Origin: Phymatolithon calcareum | Lineage: Eukaryota > Rhodophyta > Florideophyceae > Hapalidiales | NCBI GenBank assembly: GCA_977006965.1 | Contig: OZ345373.1 | Span: 620,001-684,000, forward strand | Length of the DNA: 64,000 nt | Direction: 5' to 3' | Shown: piece after piece, positions 51,937 to 63,234 of the stretch | Layout: each line of letters begins with the position of its first letter | How positions within the stretch are numbered: position 1 is the stretch's first letter | Translations under genes and position numbers: made by a program | Notes under the pieces: generated by a model | The model's input: only the letters and a program-made list of their open reading frames with translations | Database searches by the model: none | What the model was told of the DNA's origin: nothing

Positions 51937-52087
51937 TTTCGAAATGCTTTTATGATAGGAAGCTTACGTGTATGAGTTGTTTGCACTCATCTTGTATGGA
52001 TAGACTTTGTGCACATAATCCTTATTTCCTTTTGCATGCCTAATAAACACAGCACCAAGCCTCACTTCCTTCACCAAGACGACGGGA

Positions 52088-52327
52088 CTAGGCAGCAGGT
52101 CCTTCCGGCACGATCGTAAACACCATCATGATGGTACGAAACGGATTGGTGCGAAGCACAATATCCAGGCATGCAACTGCGTCTTGCCGCAGAAAAGGGG
52201 TCTCTTTCAAATAGGCCATTAAGACAAGAAGTGATGATTCCTTTGAATTTCTAAGACGGCCTCCTCTGCGTCCACGACCATCGCTTCCTCGGCCTCCGCG
52301 ACCGTCGTCTTCTTTGATTTTGTCCAT
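52088..52327 (-). CDS. Short Arg/Gly-rich ORF (79 aa) at the array edge
   Basis: ATG 52327 starts MDKIKEDDGRGGRGSDGRGR, followed by LMAYLKETPFLRQD and a hydrophobic tail to stop 52088. The first half is repeated, with decay, in every array unit. A weaker equivalent exists at 60508-60738 (LEKETPYLPQDEVACLHIML). It may be a real small RGG-box protein or the remnant of one. Confidence 0.3.
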   Translation of the reverse strand: MDKIKEDDGRGGRGSDGRGRRGGRLRNSKESSLLVLMAYLKETPFLRQDAVACLDIVLRTNPFRTIMMVFTIVPEGPAA

Positions 52328-53150
52328 GATTCATACATTACACATGTGTAATGCTTGTCGCGGGAGGTAAGGGGTCTCCTTCAAATAGGCCATCAAGACA
52401 CGGAATCATTTTTCCTTTGCATGTCTACGAAGGCCTCCTCTGCGTCCAGGACATCCACGGTCGCGGTCTCCGCGACCGTCGTCTTGATTCATTCTGTTCA
52501 TTATGGACATTCAATTGTTTGTCGCCGTAGGTAAGGGGTCTCCTTCTTTAAATAGGCCATCAAGACACTTATTTTCCTTTGCATTTCTACGACGACCTCC
52601 TCTATGTCCACGACATCCAGGGTCGCGGCCTCCGCGACTGTTGTCTTCTTCAATTCTGTTCATTATGGATATTCAATGATTGTCGCGGCAGGTAAGGGGT
52701 TTCCTTCTTCAAATAGCCCATCAATTCACTTACTGATGATTCCTTTCAATTTCTAAGACGGCGTTCTCAGTGTCCACGACCTTCACTTCCGCGGCCTCCG
52801 CGACCGTCGTCTTCTTTAATTTTGTTCATGCGGAAGGTAGGAGGTCTCCTTCTTCAAAAAGGTCATCAATTCACTTAGTGATGATTCCTTTCACTTTCTA
52901 CGACGGCCTTTTCTGTGCCCACGACCTTCACTTCCGCGGCCTCTGCGAACGTCGTTGTCTTTGATTTTGATCATGATTCATGTGAAATGCTTGTTGTGGT
53001 AGGTAAGAGATATCCTTCTTCAAATAGGCCACCAGTTCACTTAGTAATGTTTCCTAAGACGGCCTCCTCTCTGTCCAAGACCTTCATGGTCGCGGCCTCG
53101 ACGACCGTCTCGTTCTTCGATATTGGTAATCCTCTCATTATGCGCTCTAC
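52187..53150. repeat. Tandem array 1, 144-177 bp units, about six copies
   Basis: GGTAAGGGGTCTCCTTCTTC recurs at about 52367, 52531, 52692, 52836 and 53002, with a partial first unit at about 52190. Each unit then has CAAATAGGCCATCAAG and the GC-rich CTCCTCTGCGTCCACGACC...GCGACCGTCGTC part. On the minus strand most units contain an ATG followed by Lys/Asp then Gly/Arg codons (GRGG-type). Confidence 0.88.
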
Positions 53151-54090
53151 ATGGGATCCCTGTGGATGTCTATTATTGAGAGAGGTCACTGTGGCAATTA
53201 TGTGATGATCAAAATATTTCCATCTCCCTTTCCGCGGCGGATGTAACGAGCACACCGACGGTCTCACTATCACGCCCAAACTGTCTCGTAATCGGTTTTC
53301 ATGAGGAATCAAAAGAGAAGTTGAGCGAGCTGCAGCGACCCTGCTGTGTTTCTCTCGCCGGTGACATTCCTGGTAAAATCACTGCACCTCCTATTAAAAG
53401 ACGCAAGACCACATTAGAGCTGAGTTCGAGCGCCGGCCCTTCTCCACATATCACCCTGGTATTTCTCCTCGACTAGATGACCAAAAGAAATCTCTCTATA
53501 CGCGCTTTCCAAAACATTCTCGCCTCTGTGCTATCAAGAAATGTCAACAACTCTACTAATTTACCACTGATTAGGTTCAATTAGGCTTGTCATTATTCGT
53601 TCTTGGAATATCTATAATTCAAGGAACTGCTACACCGGAAGCGCCCAGCGTTGGACAATGCTGCCGAGGAATGTTCTTTTGTTTTGGACTTTCGGGGCAT
53701 CAACACTTTGATAATTTCGACAGACGCAAATGCCGGAATTTACATCAATGGACGAACCTTGGACAGCACTTCAGACCAACTTCAGCCATGTTCACAAGTT
53801 TACGAAGTGAAAGTGACAGCAGAAAACATTTGGTGCAAAGTAAGGAGCTATTCGCGAAATTTGATTTTGTGGAGCCGAAGTTCGACTTCAACAAGTGCGA
53901 ACGGCGACTCGACTTCTTGTTTCGCTATAGAAAGGTAGCTTTAATGAATGAGGGCCATTTCTTCTGAACCTAGCGTCGATGAGGAATACTTTCAAAGTCT
54001 CAAATGTAATAACATAGAACTTAATAACTTCATGCGGCCAAGGAGATGAATTCTACATTCTACTGCACTTTTCTTTCTTTTCTTTTCTTT

Positions 54091-56891
54091 TATTGCGGGA
54101 TTTATCAGAGCTGGTAAACAACTCCACATCCTTACGGCTCCAGTAGACTTAACAGATACGAGTGGTACTTGATGTCACAACAGCTGCCCAAGCTGCACAA
54201 TGTGCAGACCTTGGGGAAGCTTAACATCTATATCGCTACATAGCCAATCTTCAATCGCCGTCCTTCAAAGGGATGCCCCGGGTTGGAAACCATTTAGGAC
54301 GCTCACGGTAGCTAGTCATCTTGCTGCCTTCTTTCATCTTCTTCTGTCTTCTCTCCCAGCTTCCTTGAGCGTTGCGGCACACCACTCAGGGCGGAATCCA
54401 TGTACTACCATACTACCAGAAGGTGATAGTCTTCTCCCACGGGGAGGCCGGATCACAGCTCTTGCCAGTTCAAAAAAAACCCTGCACTGTAGCGGGGAAA
54501 AATTCCTGACTGAGCTCTTGGTTCCTATCTGTGACGCACAGGTGAACGGGCCGGACCGGTATGATAGCCGGCCTGTATCAAATCCGCTTAAATTCGCAAG
54601 ATTTTCTCGAAATCCTGCACTTTTATTCAGTTGTGTCAAAAGCGCAGGACCGGAAAGGGGATTAACAGGTGCTACAACCGACTGGCGTGTTCCGGCACAA
54701 AAAAGGGGTCCAAGCAAGGCTGTAGAAGTGAAAGCACTTTACTTTTTCTTCAAAGCTAAGACAAAGACATTACTTTTATTTGCCAGAATAAAGCTAATGG
54801 AAAGAAAAATGGCGGTGTACTCTCTAGAGTGCAGTGCAACAAAAAGAGCGCTGTAGAGCCAACTGTAAACGGGCAGGTTGTGATGAGGCCATTCTCCGCA
54901 CATCAAACGGGGGCGATCCTCACATTGCTCTTCTAGCTAAATTTAAATTTATTCGAGAACAACGACATTTATGTGAATTTAAAAGTCAAGAAGTTTGATA
55001 TTAGAAAACTAGTTTTCTTCGCACTTAAATTACTTATCAACTTTGCATCCAGAAGTTAAAGTTGGGAACATAGCACGAGTTCGTCACAGCCCTTCTCCAT
55101 ACGCATGGGTACCAGACGAAATAGCACTTCAGAGGCCCTCTGAGCTTTTGCGCTGACTGTATTAAATCTAGTGGGTACCCGCGCATCCGTCAAGAGCGAA
55201 ACATCAGCAATTAACTGGTCTGCCTCTCTAAACAACTCACAATGAACGAAGCAAGGATCTTAGTCGAGCAGTTGTCATGAAAGCAACTGGTGCTATCCAT
55301 CAGATTCGTTTTGCTAGTTGGAAACGAATTTACCAAACCATGATAGAAATTTTTTAGATTAACTACTTGTTTTGTCCGGCGAGCTGCGACACAATGATCC
55401 AAGACGAGCAAAGTCTGATGAATCTCTCTTGCTAATGACCGCATATCAAAAGGGTGGAGTGTTGTACTTCTAAATTGTTTCTATTCCTTTTTCAAATAAA
55501 TCTATTATATTCAGTGCATGCCCCGAATATAACTGCAGTTTTTACAAAGTCGGTTCTTTTAACCGACGAAAAAGCCCTCTGATTTATTTTTTTTAAAAAA
55601 AGCCGCGAAAAAGTTTTCGCGATGTCCTATTGTAACCGGTCATTTTTGTCGCTATATCTCCAAGACGATGACGCCAGCCCTGGAAAACGGTCGAGCAGTA
55701 ATCTGCTTCTTCGCCCGTCATATTCGTTGGTACGTTTGACGGACGGCTTGAGTGCGGTCCGCTGCGGCGTGATGCCGCCGGACAGGCGGGACGCACAGGT
55801 GGGTGAAGAAGGTTGATGATATTCTTAACTTGATTCCGACTTGCCCTTCGTTAGGTTGTCTCCTTGCTGAGTTTATATAGGCCTAGATTCTGCAACCCAA
55901 TAGTGAAGGGTATACTAACGGCTAAAGCTTGTGATACTGCTAATGCTGTAGCCGCGTGAATATTTGAACCGAATGTTATCGGTTCACTGTGCGTCGCCTT
56001 ACAATTGTCGTAGAAGAAGACAGTTAGCAATCAAGAAGCGCAGAACGGCATAAGAAGTCACTTAGAGGCCGTTAGGGTGCTGTGCAAATGTAGCAATGTA
56101 TTGCTAGTATGTCTTCTTGTCTCAAGTAACCCTGTAAAACCGCTTATTCGTTTTCAGGAAGGTCAAACGGTAATTGTCTAGCGTGGAGTCGAGACGCTCG
56201 AAGTCTGATCTTCTGCTATGGCATGCTCTCATCTGTGACTATTTTCATAGATCTGCGGACATCGTACCGAACCCATCTCATGCGATATCAGAAGGACCAA
56301 ATCTGCTCACTAATGTAAACGCCTGCTCACGAGTTCGCGCTGCACAAAGCGGACTTTTTTGTGGGGCGTGAGAGGGATAATATTTTGTTACAGTATGTTT
56401 TATTTTAAGAGCTCCCAAGACCGCAATTTGAGTAACAGGGCCGCTTCTCACTCTTCCGTGGCGGTCACACTCCAAAAGCTCCTTAATTCGAATTTCTACT
56501 CCCGTGAGGGCCCGAGTGAGTCTTTTGCATTCATGCTCAGTCTCTTGGTCCATTTCCATGGATCGTTAGAGCGTGTAGATGAGTCCCTCAACTTGGATAC
56601 GAACCTGACCAAACGATAACCACCTTGATAGCCCAGAAGCTATTGCTGCTTCTCTGCGACGCGACGGAAATTGCTGTTATGTTTGATCTGGCCCTGGTAG
56701 CTCTTCCTCTGCTTCCCGATGATGTTGAAGCTGCAACCACGTTTTATACTGTTTCCAGGCATTTTCATAGGTAGACAAGTAACTACCAGCTATGCTTGGA
56801 ACACGCCCAGATATTGTGGTAGTCAACGCGTGCGTGGTAAATCTTACACGGGACGCAATATAGTGGAAGGAAGACACCAAGCGCATGTGCT
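54091..56891. other. Repeat-type region without a supported gene
   Basis: Plus frame 54200-54856 (218 codons, ATG) and minus frame 54334-54717 oppose each other and share no recognised domain. Bases 54672-54725 (CTACAACCGACTGGCGTGTT...) recur at 63946-64000. Compared with that second copy, about 570 bp at 54096-54668 look like an insertion here or a deletion there. The rest (54860-56890) shows nothing. Confidence 0.4.
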
Positions 56892-57356
56892 TTAGTCCAG
56901 CCTAGACGAGTAATTGTCTACAAGCGCTACGACCTCAATCAAAGCACGGGTTCCAAGAAAGTCGCCAAGGTTGATTTTCTCCACAGCGGGGTTATGTTGA
57001 AAATAAGTTTTATTTCTGTCTCTTTTATGTAGCACTCCTGGTAGCTTCTTCGGCTTGTCTATTGGGATTTTTATTATCCACCCTTCTTCATCCTCCTTCC
57101 AGACTGTATCGTTTTCCTCTACTCGGCGCTTCTTCGACGCCTTGTCGTCTTCCGATTCTTTTAACGCTCCTTTATGGCCCTCCTCTTCTCTGAGATACCT
57201 CATATCCTTTGATACGTCTGCCAAATCCTCTTCTGTTCCTCCAATTGTTTCTGCCTCTTCTAGGTGCTTCTTCCGTCTAACTAGGCTTAAAGAGAACCTT
57301 TCATCCAGGTGTGGTCTCCTCATCCCCGGGTTGTTGAGTCGGCACAGTACGCTCAT
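56892..57356 (-). CDS. Highly charged hypothetical protein (154 aa)
   Basis: ATG 57356 (MSVLCRLNNPGMRRPHLDER). Lys/Glu/Asp make up a large share (EEAETIGGTEEDLADVSKD; SEDDKASKKRRVEEND with a possible nuclear signal KKRRVEE), then IPIDKPKKLPGVLHKRDRNK. No domain recognised. It may be an accessory ORF of a retroelement, given the reverse-transcriptase relic 0.3-1.1 kb upstream on the same strand, or a host gene. Confidence 0.4.
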   Translation of the reverse strand: MSVLCRLNNPGMRRPHLDERFSLSLVRRKKHLEEAETIGGTEEDLADVSKDMRYLREEEGHKGALKESEDDKASKKRRVEENDTVWKEDEEGWIIKIPIDKPKKLPGVLHKRDRNKTYFQHNPAVEKINLGDFLGTRALIEVVALVDNYSSRLD

Positions 57357-57599
57357 TCGCTCTCTTTGATGTTCAGAATCTTTTCCAAATACGTACTTGT
57401 AGAAAAGAGCGTCTTCTACTTCGATCTATGGCACGTCACGGTGTTCCAGAGGGAAAGAAGAGAGAGATAGAGCTGAGCACAGCACATTTGGATTTCTGGA
57501 GCGCAGCGCATACTCGGCAAAAGCAGAGGCTAGTTCACTGTGCGGGTTCCTTCGACACCCCGACGGTGCTGCCTTTATTCTTCTATAAGTAAAGGAACT

Positions 57600-58467
57600 A
57601 CAGCAGCACAGTAGTCGACCCAGTCATTAGAGAGGGCGCAATGGATGCGGCTCTAAGCCATTGAATGGTCAGACAAACGAGTGCTCTCAGTTTTGACAAA
57701 TTCCAAGCGGATGTAAGCAAATCCACAAGGCTGATTCCGAACCGCTTTGGGAGGTGACACTGACGTTCCGGTCGCCACGCACGCACCCGTCAGCGAAAGC
57801 AAGGGGATAGGACCCGTTCGAAACGAGGACTGCGGAGGTCTCCACGTTGGCGTCCGTTCACCGGCCTCTGCTCGTACAACGATCATCCGGCGCAAATAGG
57901 GGTCTGTAGAATACCCCATGTTCGTGTCCTTTCACTAGCCGCTGCTAAGACAGCGATCATCCGGCGCAAGAAAGGGTGCCGTGTGACAGATCGATGCTTG
58001 CAATCGCTTGGTAATCGGAGTCAAATGGATGGCATATTCCCATTTGGGGAGAATCAACGACCTGAAAGTCCTGATACTATTGCCGGGTTGGTTTGTGGAT
58101 GCACCCAACCGCATTTCGTACTCTTTAGATTGCTGCGTTGTCGGCGACTCCCTTGTGGTTCATACTTACTCCGAGGTAGGAAAGTCCATGCTTTGTGCAG
58201 CTCCTCTCCGGCAAGCAAGAACTTGTGCTTTAGAAGCCCTTTATACTTGACAACCCCACTGTTTCCTGGTTTTGTGTTCCATCTCATGGAGTTCTCGTCT
58301 GCCCACATCGATGCTATGTTCAAGATTTTTTGAATCCTTTTGGCGGTCTTAGCTTGAAGGAGAACGTCATCCGCAAATAACTGCGCTGGGCTGCCTCGAC
58401 ACGGTTCCTGATAGTTTGTCGGTGGCTTCAGCAAACATATCCATGAATATATTGTAAAGACAAGGAC
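57600..58467 (-). pseudogene. Non-LTR (LINE-type) reverse-transcriptase relic
   Basis: On the minus strand the blocks PLSPCLYNIFMDMF (about 58450-58490), then SPAQLFADDVLLQAKT with the catalytic FADD (about 58380), ADENSMRWNTKPGNSG, and a YLGVSMNHKG block appear in sequence. They lie in different phases, with stops between. This order is that of LINE reverse transcriptases. The upstream part is cut off by the foldback at 58468-58579. Sequence down to about 57600 (DPYLRRMIVV and a repeated ATCATCCGGCGCAA) is probably its degraded continuation. Inactive. Confidence 0.7.
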
Positions 58468-58579
58468 TGAGAGGGGAACATGGCTGCGGTATGCTTTTGC
58501 CAGACTGCCAGCGGCGGAAAGGACACATTGTCCTTATGTCCTTTCCGCCGCCGGCATTTCAACTCGAGCATACCGCGGC
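58468..58579. repeat. Foldback, about 50-bp arms
   Basis: AACATGGCTGCGGTATGC pairs with GCATACCGCGGCCATGTT. The inner GGCGGAAAGGACA pairs with TGTCCTTTCCGCC around a 9-base loop, and one mid-arm section is unpaired. Confidence 0.8.
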
Positions 58580-59028
58580 CATGTTTACAACGCTATCGAT
58601 ACTTGTTCACTATGAGCATTTTTCGATAATTCAGTATCTTTTTTAAATGAACTCTTCTTCAAATCACAGTATGAACATTAATGGTACCTCCATTCAGAAT
58701 TGAATAATGGACTGTTCGTGATTCGCAGCACGATAAAATTGCGCACCGCCCAGTAGACAACCCACAAGTTTACCACACAGTCCTCACACGACTGGCGGCC
58801 GCGGCAAGCGCTTTGTTACAGTATTGGCCCACGTTTTTCGCCCCATCAACAGTTCGATTCAAATAATCGGTCGCAGCCAAGGCTCTCCCCGTGTTCGGCA
58901 TCATATCCCTGCCTCCCAAAAACTGTTCACACACGTGGCATGCCATTGATCTTCCTATCATAAAAGCATTTTGAAAATGATTGGTCAGGACCGGCGCAAT
59001 CCACTCATAGTTTACAGCGCTTCACTTC

Positions 59029-60054
59029 ATGGAACCCATGCATATGTTCACAGATCGTGACCTCAGCCGTCTCGGCAATCAGACAGCAATCCAAAAAGCT
59101 CGCCGACTATGCGCCACATTTCATCGTTCATCTACCGCTTGTCTTGAATCTTACCCCGCCGCGTCGCTGCTCGAACAGCCCTTCTCGCCCCCGAAAATGG
59201 TAAACCGCGGAGCAATGCCCACAGCCGAGTGGGAGGACTTGGTGGCTCGCATGAACCGCCGTTCAGATGTTTCGAAAGTCGCCAAGGAGCTTGATGGACG
59301 CTACCTAGTTGACACACTACTTGCCATTTTCTGGCAAGCTTGCACACGGAAGACGATTAAGAACCATTGGAAGTTACGTGCCTTCGGTCCTCAGTTCGTG
59401 GAAAAGTACAAGGCCGGAACCAGTTTACTGGAGATTGCAGAGGAGATAAACCATTCACCGGTCATGGTTGCTCGCAAAGTGATGGATCTTCACTTCTCAT
59501 TCTCGAAGCAGAATATCACCAAGATGATACGCAACCCTTCTCTAGTGCCTGATGCACGTCTGAAACTGGAGCTGCAGCAGTGCATAGATAAGGACATGCT
59601 GTGTGGTCCGCGGGTTGATACTGAGCGTGCTGTGTTGGGGATGGAGTACGAGAATCGTTTGTTTAGTCATTTGCGTAATCTCGGATTGGAATTCGAAACC
59701 GAACATGACTTGAGAAAGCGCGGTGCTCATAAGACTCCTGATGTTCTTCTTCGTATTCCGGTATGCTTCGGCGACAAAATTGTGAAGTGGATTGACAGTA
59801 AGGCAAAGTTTGGAGATAAGTCGAGCATGGAGCGGGACTATGACGAGTCTATCGTGTCGTATGCCAACCGATATGGTCCTGGGATGGTTATCTATTGGTT
59901 TGGGTTTATCACTGACTGTGATATACTGATGCATCGAGACAAAGAAGTGTTCGTGTCGGATGGATTCCCGCAAAATGTTTTTATGTTGCCTGGGAGCTCC
60001 TTATTTCACAAGAGTAATCAAAAGAGTGTGGAAGAATCTGGAAACCAGCATTAA
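59029..60054 (+). CDS. CDIN1/C15orf41-like nuclease (341 aa), copy 2
   Basis: ATG 59029 (MEPMHMFTDRDLSRLGNQ) to stop 60054. From the second residue block on it matches copy 1 with about 30-40 substitutions, many conservative. The catalytic TPD, D-S-K and RYGPGMVIYWFGFI are kept. Another ATG at 58978 starts like copy 1 (MIGQDRRNPL) but runs into a stop at 59062 because of an indel, so the N-terminal leader is probably not essential. The common start MVNRG (59197) agrees with the family. The unit including CTTCCTATCATAAAAGC upstream is inverted relative to copy 1 although the flanking 2-kb repeat is not. Confidence 0.88.
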   Translation: MEPMHMFTDRDLSRLGNQTAIQKARRLCATFHRSSTACLESYPAASLLEQPFSPPKMVNRGAMPTAEWEDLVARMNRRSDVSKVAKELDGRYLVDTLLAIFWQACTRKTIKNHWKLRAFGPQFVEKYKAGTSLLEIAEEINHSPVMVARKVMDLHFSFSKQNITKMIRNPSLVPDARLKLELQQCIDKDMLCGPRVDTERAVLGMEYENRLFSHLRNLGLEFETEHDLRKRGAHKTPDVLLRIPVCFGDKIVKWIDSKAKFGDKSSMERDYDESIVSYANRYGPGMVIYWFGFITDCDILMHRDKEVFVSDGFPQNVFMLPGSSLFHKSNQKSVEESGNQH

Positions 60055-60439
60055 GCACACGTCTGATTGGAGATTCTGGGGCCTCATCTTGGTGACTGTT
60101 CGGTAAATGTTGAGGAATTACGCGGTTCTTCAAGTTTTCTGGTCGAAATAATGCATGCCGTTTGTTTTATTGCGAGGATGTCTTGTTTTTTCTTCTGCTT
60201 CCACCCATCTCTGAGTGGGGTTACTATGTTTCAATTCCGCAGGGTATTTTTATACCTAACCGCTGCCTTATAACACTTCCCGTAGTGAAAAGAGCCCAGA
60301 GCACGATTTACAAAGTGGGCTTTTGATACTCGACCTTTGATTATGGGGATATGTAAGGATTTATGTAAAAGCTTCCCGTGCCTCGCGTATGTGTAGCACG
60401 GCTAGCTTTTCGAACGGTTTTCTAACGTCGCGTGGTCGG
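60055..60439. other. 3' region of nuclease copy 2
   Basis: No gene. From about 60340 it joins the repeat family shared with 49296-49345. Confidence 0.4.
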
Positions 60440-62610
60440 GTCACTCATGGCCTCCTTAATTCGTATTTCTCTACTAACATGTTCTTGTATGAGTCGTTGC
60501 CACTCATCTACTTGTATGGATAGACATTGTGCATGTAACGCTTCTTCCCCTTGCATGTGTTACGAAAACAACACCAAGCCTCACATCCTTCACCAAGACG
60601 AAGAGACTCGGCAGAAGGTCCTTCCGGCGCTATCGCATACACCATGGTACGAAGCGGATTGATGCGAAGCATAATATGCAAGCATGCAACTTCGTCTTGC
60701 GGAAGGTAAGGGGTCTCCTTCTCCAAGTAGGCCATCAAGTCATGTTTCCTTTTTGTTTACACGACGGCCCCCTCTGCGTTCACGACCTCCACGTTCGCGG
60801 CCTCTGCAACCGTCGTCTTCTTTCATTTTGCGAACCTTTCATTATAGATATGTAATATGTCTTGCGGTAGGTAAGGGGTCTACATCTTCAAATAGCCCAT
60901 CAAGTCATGTTTCTTTTGTGTTTCTCAGACGGACACCTCTGCGTCCACGACCTCTACGGCCGCGGCCTCCGCGACCGTTGTCTTATTTGATTTTGATTAT
61001 TATAGATACTTAATCCGTGTTGCGGCACGTAAGGGGTCTCCTTCTTCAAATTGACCATCAAGACACTTAGTGATGTTTCATTTGATTTTCTACAACAGCC
61101 ACCGCTGCGTCCACGACCTGCACTTACGCGGCCTCCGCGAGCGTCGTCGTCTTTGATTTTGTTCATGATGCATGTGTTATTGTTGTTGCGGTATGCAAGG
61201 GGTCTCCTTCTTCAAATAGGCCATCAAGTCGTGTGTTCCTTTGCGTGTCTATTACGGTTACCTCTGCGTCCGCGACCGTCGTGTTCTTCGAGCATGGTAA
61301 ACCTTTCATTATGCGCGTCACATGGGATCCCTGTGTACGTCCATTAGTGCGAGAGGTCACAGTGGGAATTATGTGACCATCAAAATATTTCCACCCCCCT
61401 TTCCGCCGTGGGCGTCACGAGCACACCCTCGGTCTCACTAGAAAGTCCAAATTGTCTCGTCATCGGTTTGCATTAGGAATCAGAAGATGAGTTGAGCCAG
61501 TTGCAGCGACTCAGTATCGGTGCTTTCCAGGTGAAAGTGAGTTGTGTTGAAAAAGGCTGTGACCTTCTTGGTCCTTAGATGCCAAGAGTTTTATTTTTGC
61601 TTATGTATTCTACAGTGAAGTGAGCAAGTCCTAGAGGACTGGCGGGAAAGATCTCAACAACTGTCTAATTGTTTCTGGGTGGTAAGATGTAATAATGCCA
61701 AGTCACCAAGTGAGGGTAACTCATCTCGGGGATGTGCATGAAGAAAAGGGACATGCCGAATAAACAGTAGATCCAGAACTAGAAACACCGTGCGCAAGCT
61801 CGAGGCACACGGAGAGCGACAACTGGTGCTCTAGGGTGCAACAGTCAGCTGTGTTTCTTTCGGCCGGGACATTCCTGGTAAAATCACTGCACCTTCTGTT
61901 AGATGACGCAAGGCCAAATTGAAGCTGAGTTCGAGCCACGGCCCTTCTCCACACATCACCCTGATATTTCTCCTTAACTAGGTAACTAAAAGAAATCTCT
62001 CGATGACGCACTTTCCAATTCATTCTCGCCTTTGTGCTATCAAGAAATGTCAACAACTCTACTACTATACCTCTCACTATGTTCAACTAAGTTCGCCATT
62101 ATTAGTTTTCTTGAATATCTCCAATTCAAGGAACTGCTACACCGGAGGCGCTCAGCTTGTACAACGCTGCCCGGGAATGTTCATTGTCGTTCTAGACTAT
62201 CCGAGCATCAACATTTTGAAATTTTCGGCAGACGCAAATACCTGACTTTACATCAGTGGACGAATCTTGGACAGTACGTTTGACCAGCTTTCAGCCATGT
62301 TCACAAGATTGCGAATTATAAATGACAACAGAATATTTTTCGTGCAAAATCAAGAGCTGTTTGCGAAATCAGATTTTGTGGAGCCGAAGTTCGACTTGAA
62401 CAAGTGCGAACGGTGACTATGCTTCTTATTTCGCTCTAGAAATCTAGCTTTAATAAAGGAGGGCCATTGCATCTGAACCTAGCGTCAATGAGGAAACGAA
62501 CTTCACAAACGCAGCACAGTTATAAATACTGTTATGTCTACTTGAGGAATACTTCCAAAGCCATAGTTGTAATAAAATAGAACTAATAGGGCTACAGTCC
62601 TACTTTTCTT
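60440..62610. repeat. Directly repeated 2.1-kb block, copy 2
   Basis: Partner of 51960-54090, same orientation, moderately diverged. Its right end is interrupted by the hAT-like element at 62624. A roughly 350-bp stretch (61490-61840) is unique to this copy. Confidence 0.85.
60706..61290. repeat. Tandem array 2, 158-165 bp units, about four copies
   Basis: GTAAGGGGTCTCC-type starts at about 60706, 60871, 61029 and 61195. Each is followed by CAAGT/CAAATAGGCCATCAAG and the GC-rich GACC...GCGACCGT segment. Minus-strand reading again gives Gly/Arg-rich short frames (for example MNKIKDDDARGGRVSAGRGR from 61166). Confidence 0.88.
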
Positions 62611-62869
62611 TTATTCAGGTGTGCAGGGGTCGTGCGCAATCCATTGCTATTGCAATTAATTGCAATTCGTAGCAATTCGACCCAAATTGGGTTCTGATGA
62701 AGAATTGCAATTCGAATTGCTGGTAGGTAGGTTGTACGAAAGTGTATAGTTCAGCAAGAGCAGAGTTGTCGGAAAAAAGGATCACTTCAAATGTATCATG
62801 CGTAGTACGTGGTAATTGGTTGACGGTAGCATCTAATTTTATTATATAACTCGGGCCAGTATAAGCGTT

Positions 62870-62949
62870 CACCGGGGGAGCACAGCACCATTTTGGCCCA
62901 AATCAACTAAATAACTATCGGGCCAAAATGTTGCCGTGCTCCCCCAGTG
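62870..62949. repeat. Foldback family 1, copy B (30-bp arms)
   Basis: CACCGGGGGAGCACAGCACC pairs with the complement of GGTTGCCGTGCTCCCCCAGTG-type sequence ending at 62949; a few mismatches. Same family as 9174-9253, here inside the hAT-like element. Confidence 0.85.
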
Positions 62950-62994
62950 TTAGGTACGTAAAATTCTACGTACTGTATACAGTTCCAGCGTTCC

Positions 62995-63080
62995 TGAATT
63001 CAACCATCCATGTGATCGTTCTGTTGTAGTGGTCTGCGTAGACCACTACAACAGAACGATCACATGGATTGCTGAATTCA
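62995..63080. repeat. Hairpin, 41-bp arms, 4-base loop
   Basis: TGAATTCAACCATCCATG...AGTGGTCT, loop GCGT, then AGACCACT...CATGGATTGCTGAATTCA. The inner 25 bp pair exactly; the outer part has a short mismatched section. Confidence 0.88.
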
Positions 63081-63234
63081 TTCATCCGTTCAAGTATAAC
63101 GGTATGCGTGTCTAGAGTGCCGTTTCTGAAAAGACAGATAGAAGAGTCAATATAAAAAGTGAAGTCGTACATTTATCCAAAGCACACTACCAGACCCACT
63201 CGACAACACCTAAACAAATTTCGCTCTTCCAATC

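Larger units (their letters stand above)
51960..54090. repeat. Directly repeated 2.1-kb block, copy 1
   Basis: Matches about 60440-62610 in the same orientation. Shared landmarks, copy 1/copy 2: CACCAAGCCTCAC (52050s/60570s), the tandem arrays, TTTCCGC-type sequence near 53230/61400, ATTCCTGGTAAAATCACTGC (53365/61870), and AAGGAACTGCTACACCGGA (53620/62125). Copy 2 has about 350 extra bases at 61490-61840. No gene spans it. Confidence 0.85.

Noticed and set aside
54200-54856. 218-codon plus-strand frame in the repeat-type region
   Set aside because: Opposed by a 127-codon minus frame, no domain recognised, lies in sequence that is repeated or deleted elsewhere; not called as a gene.
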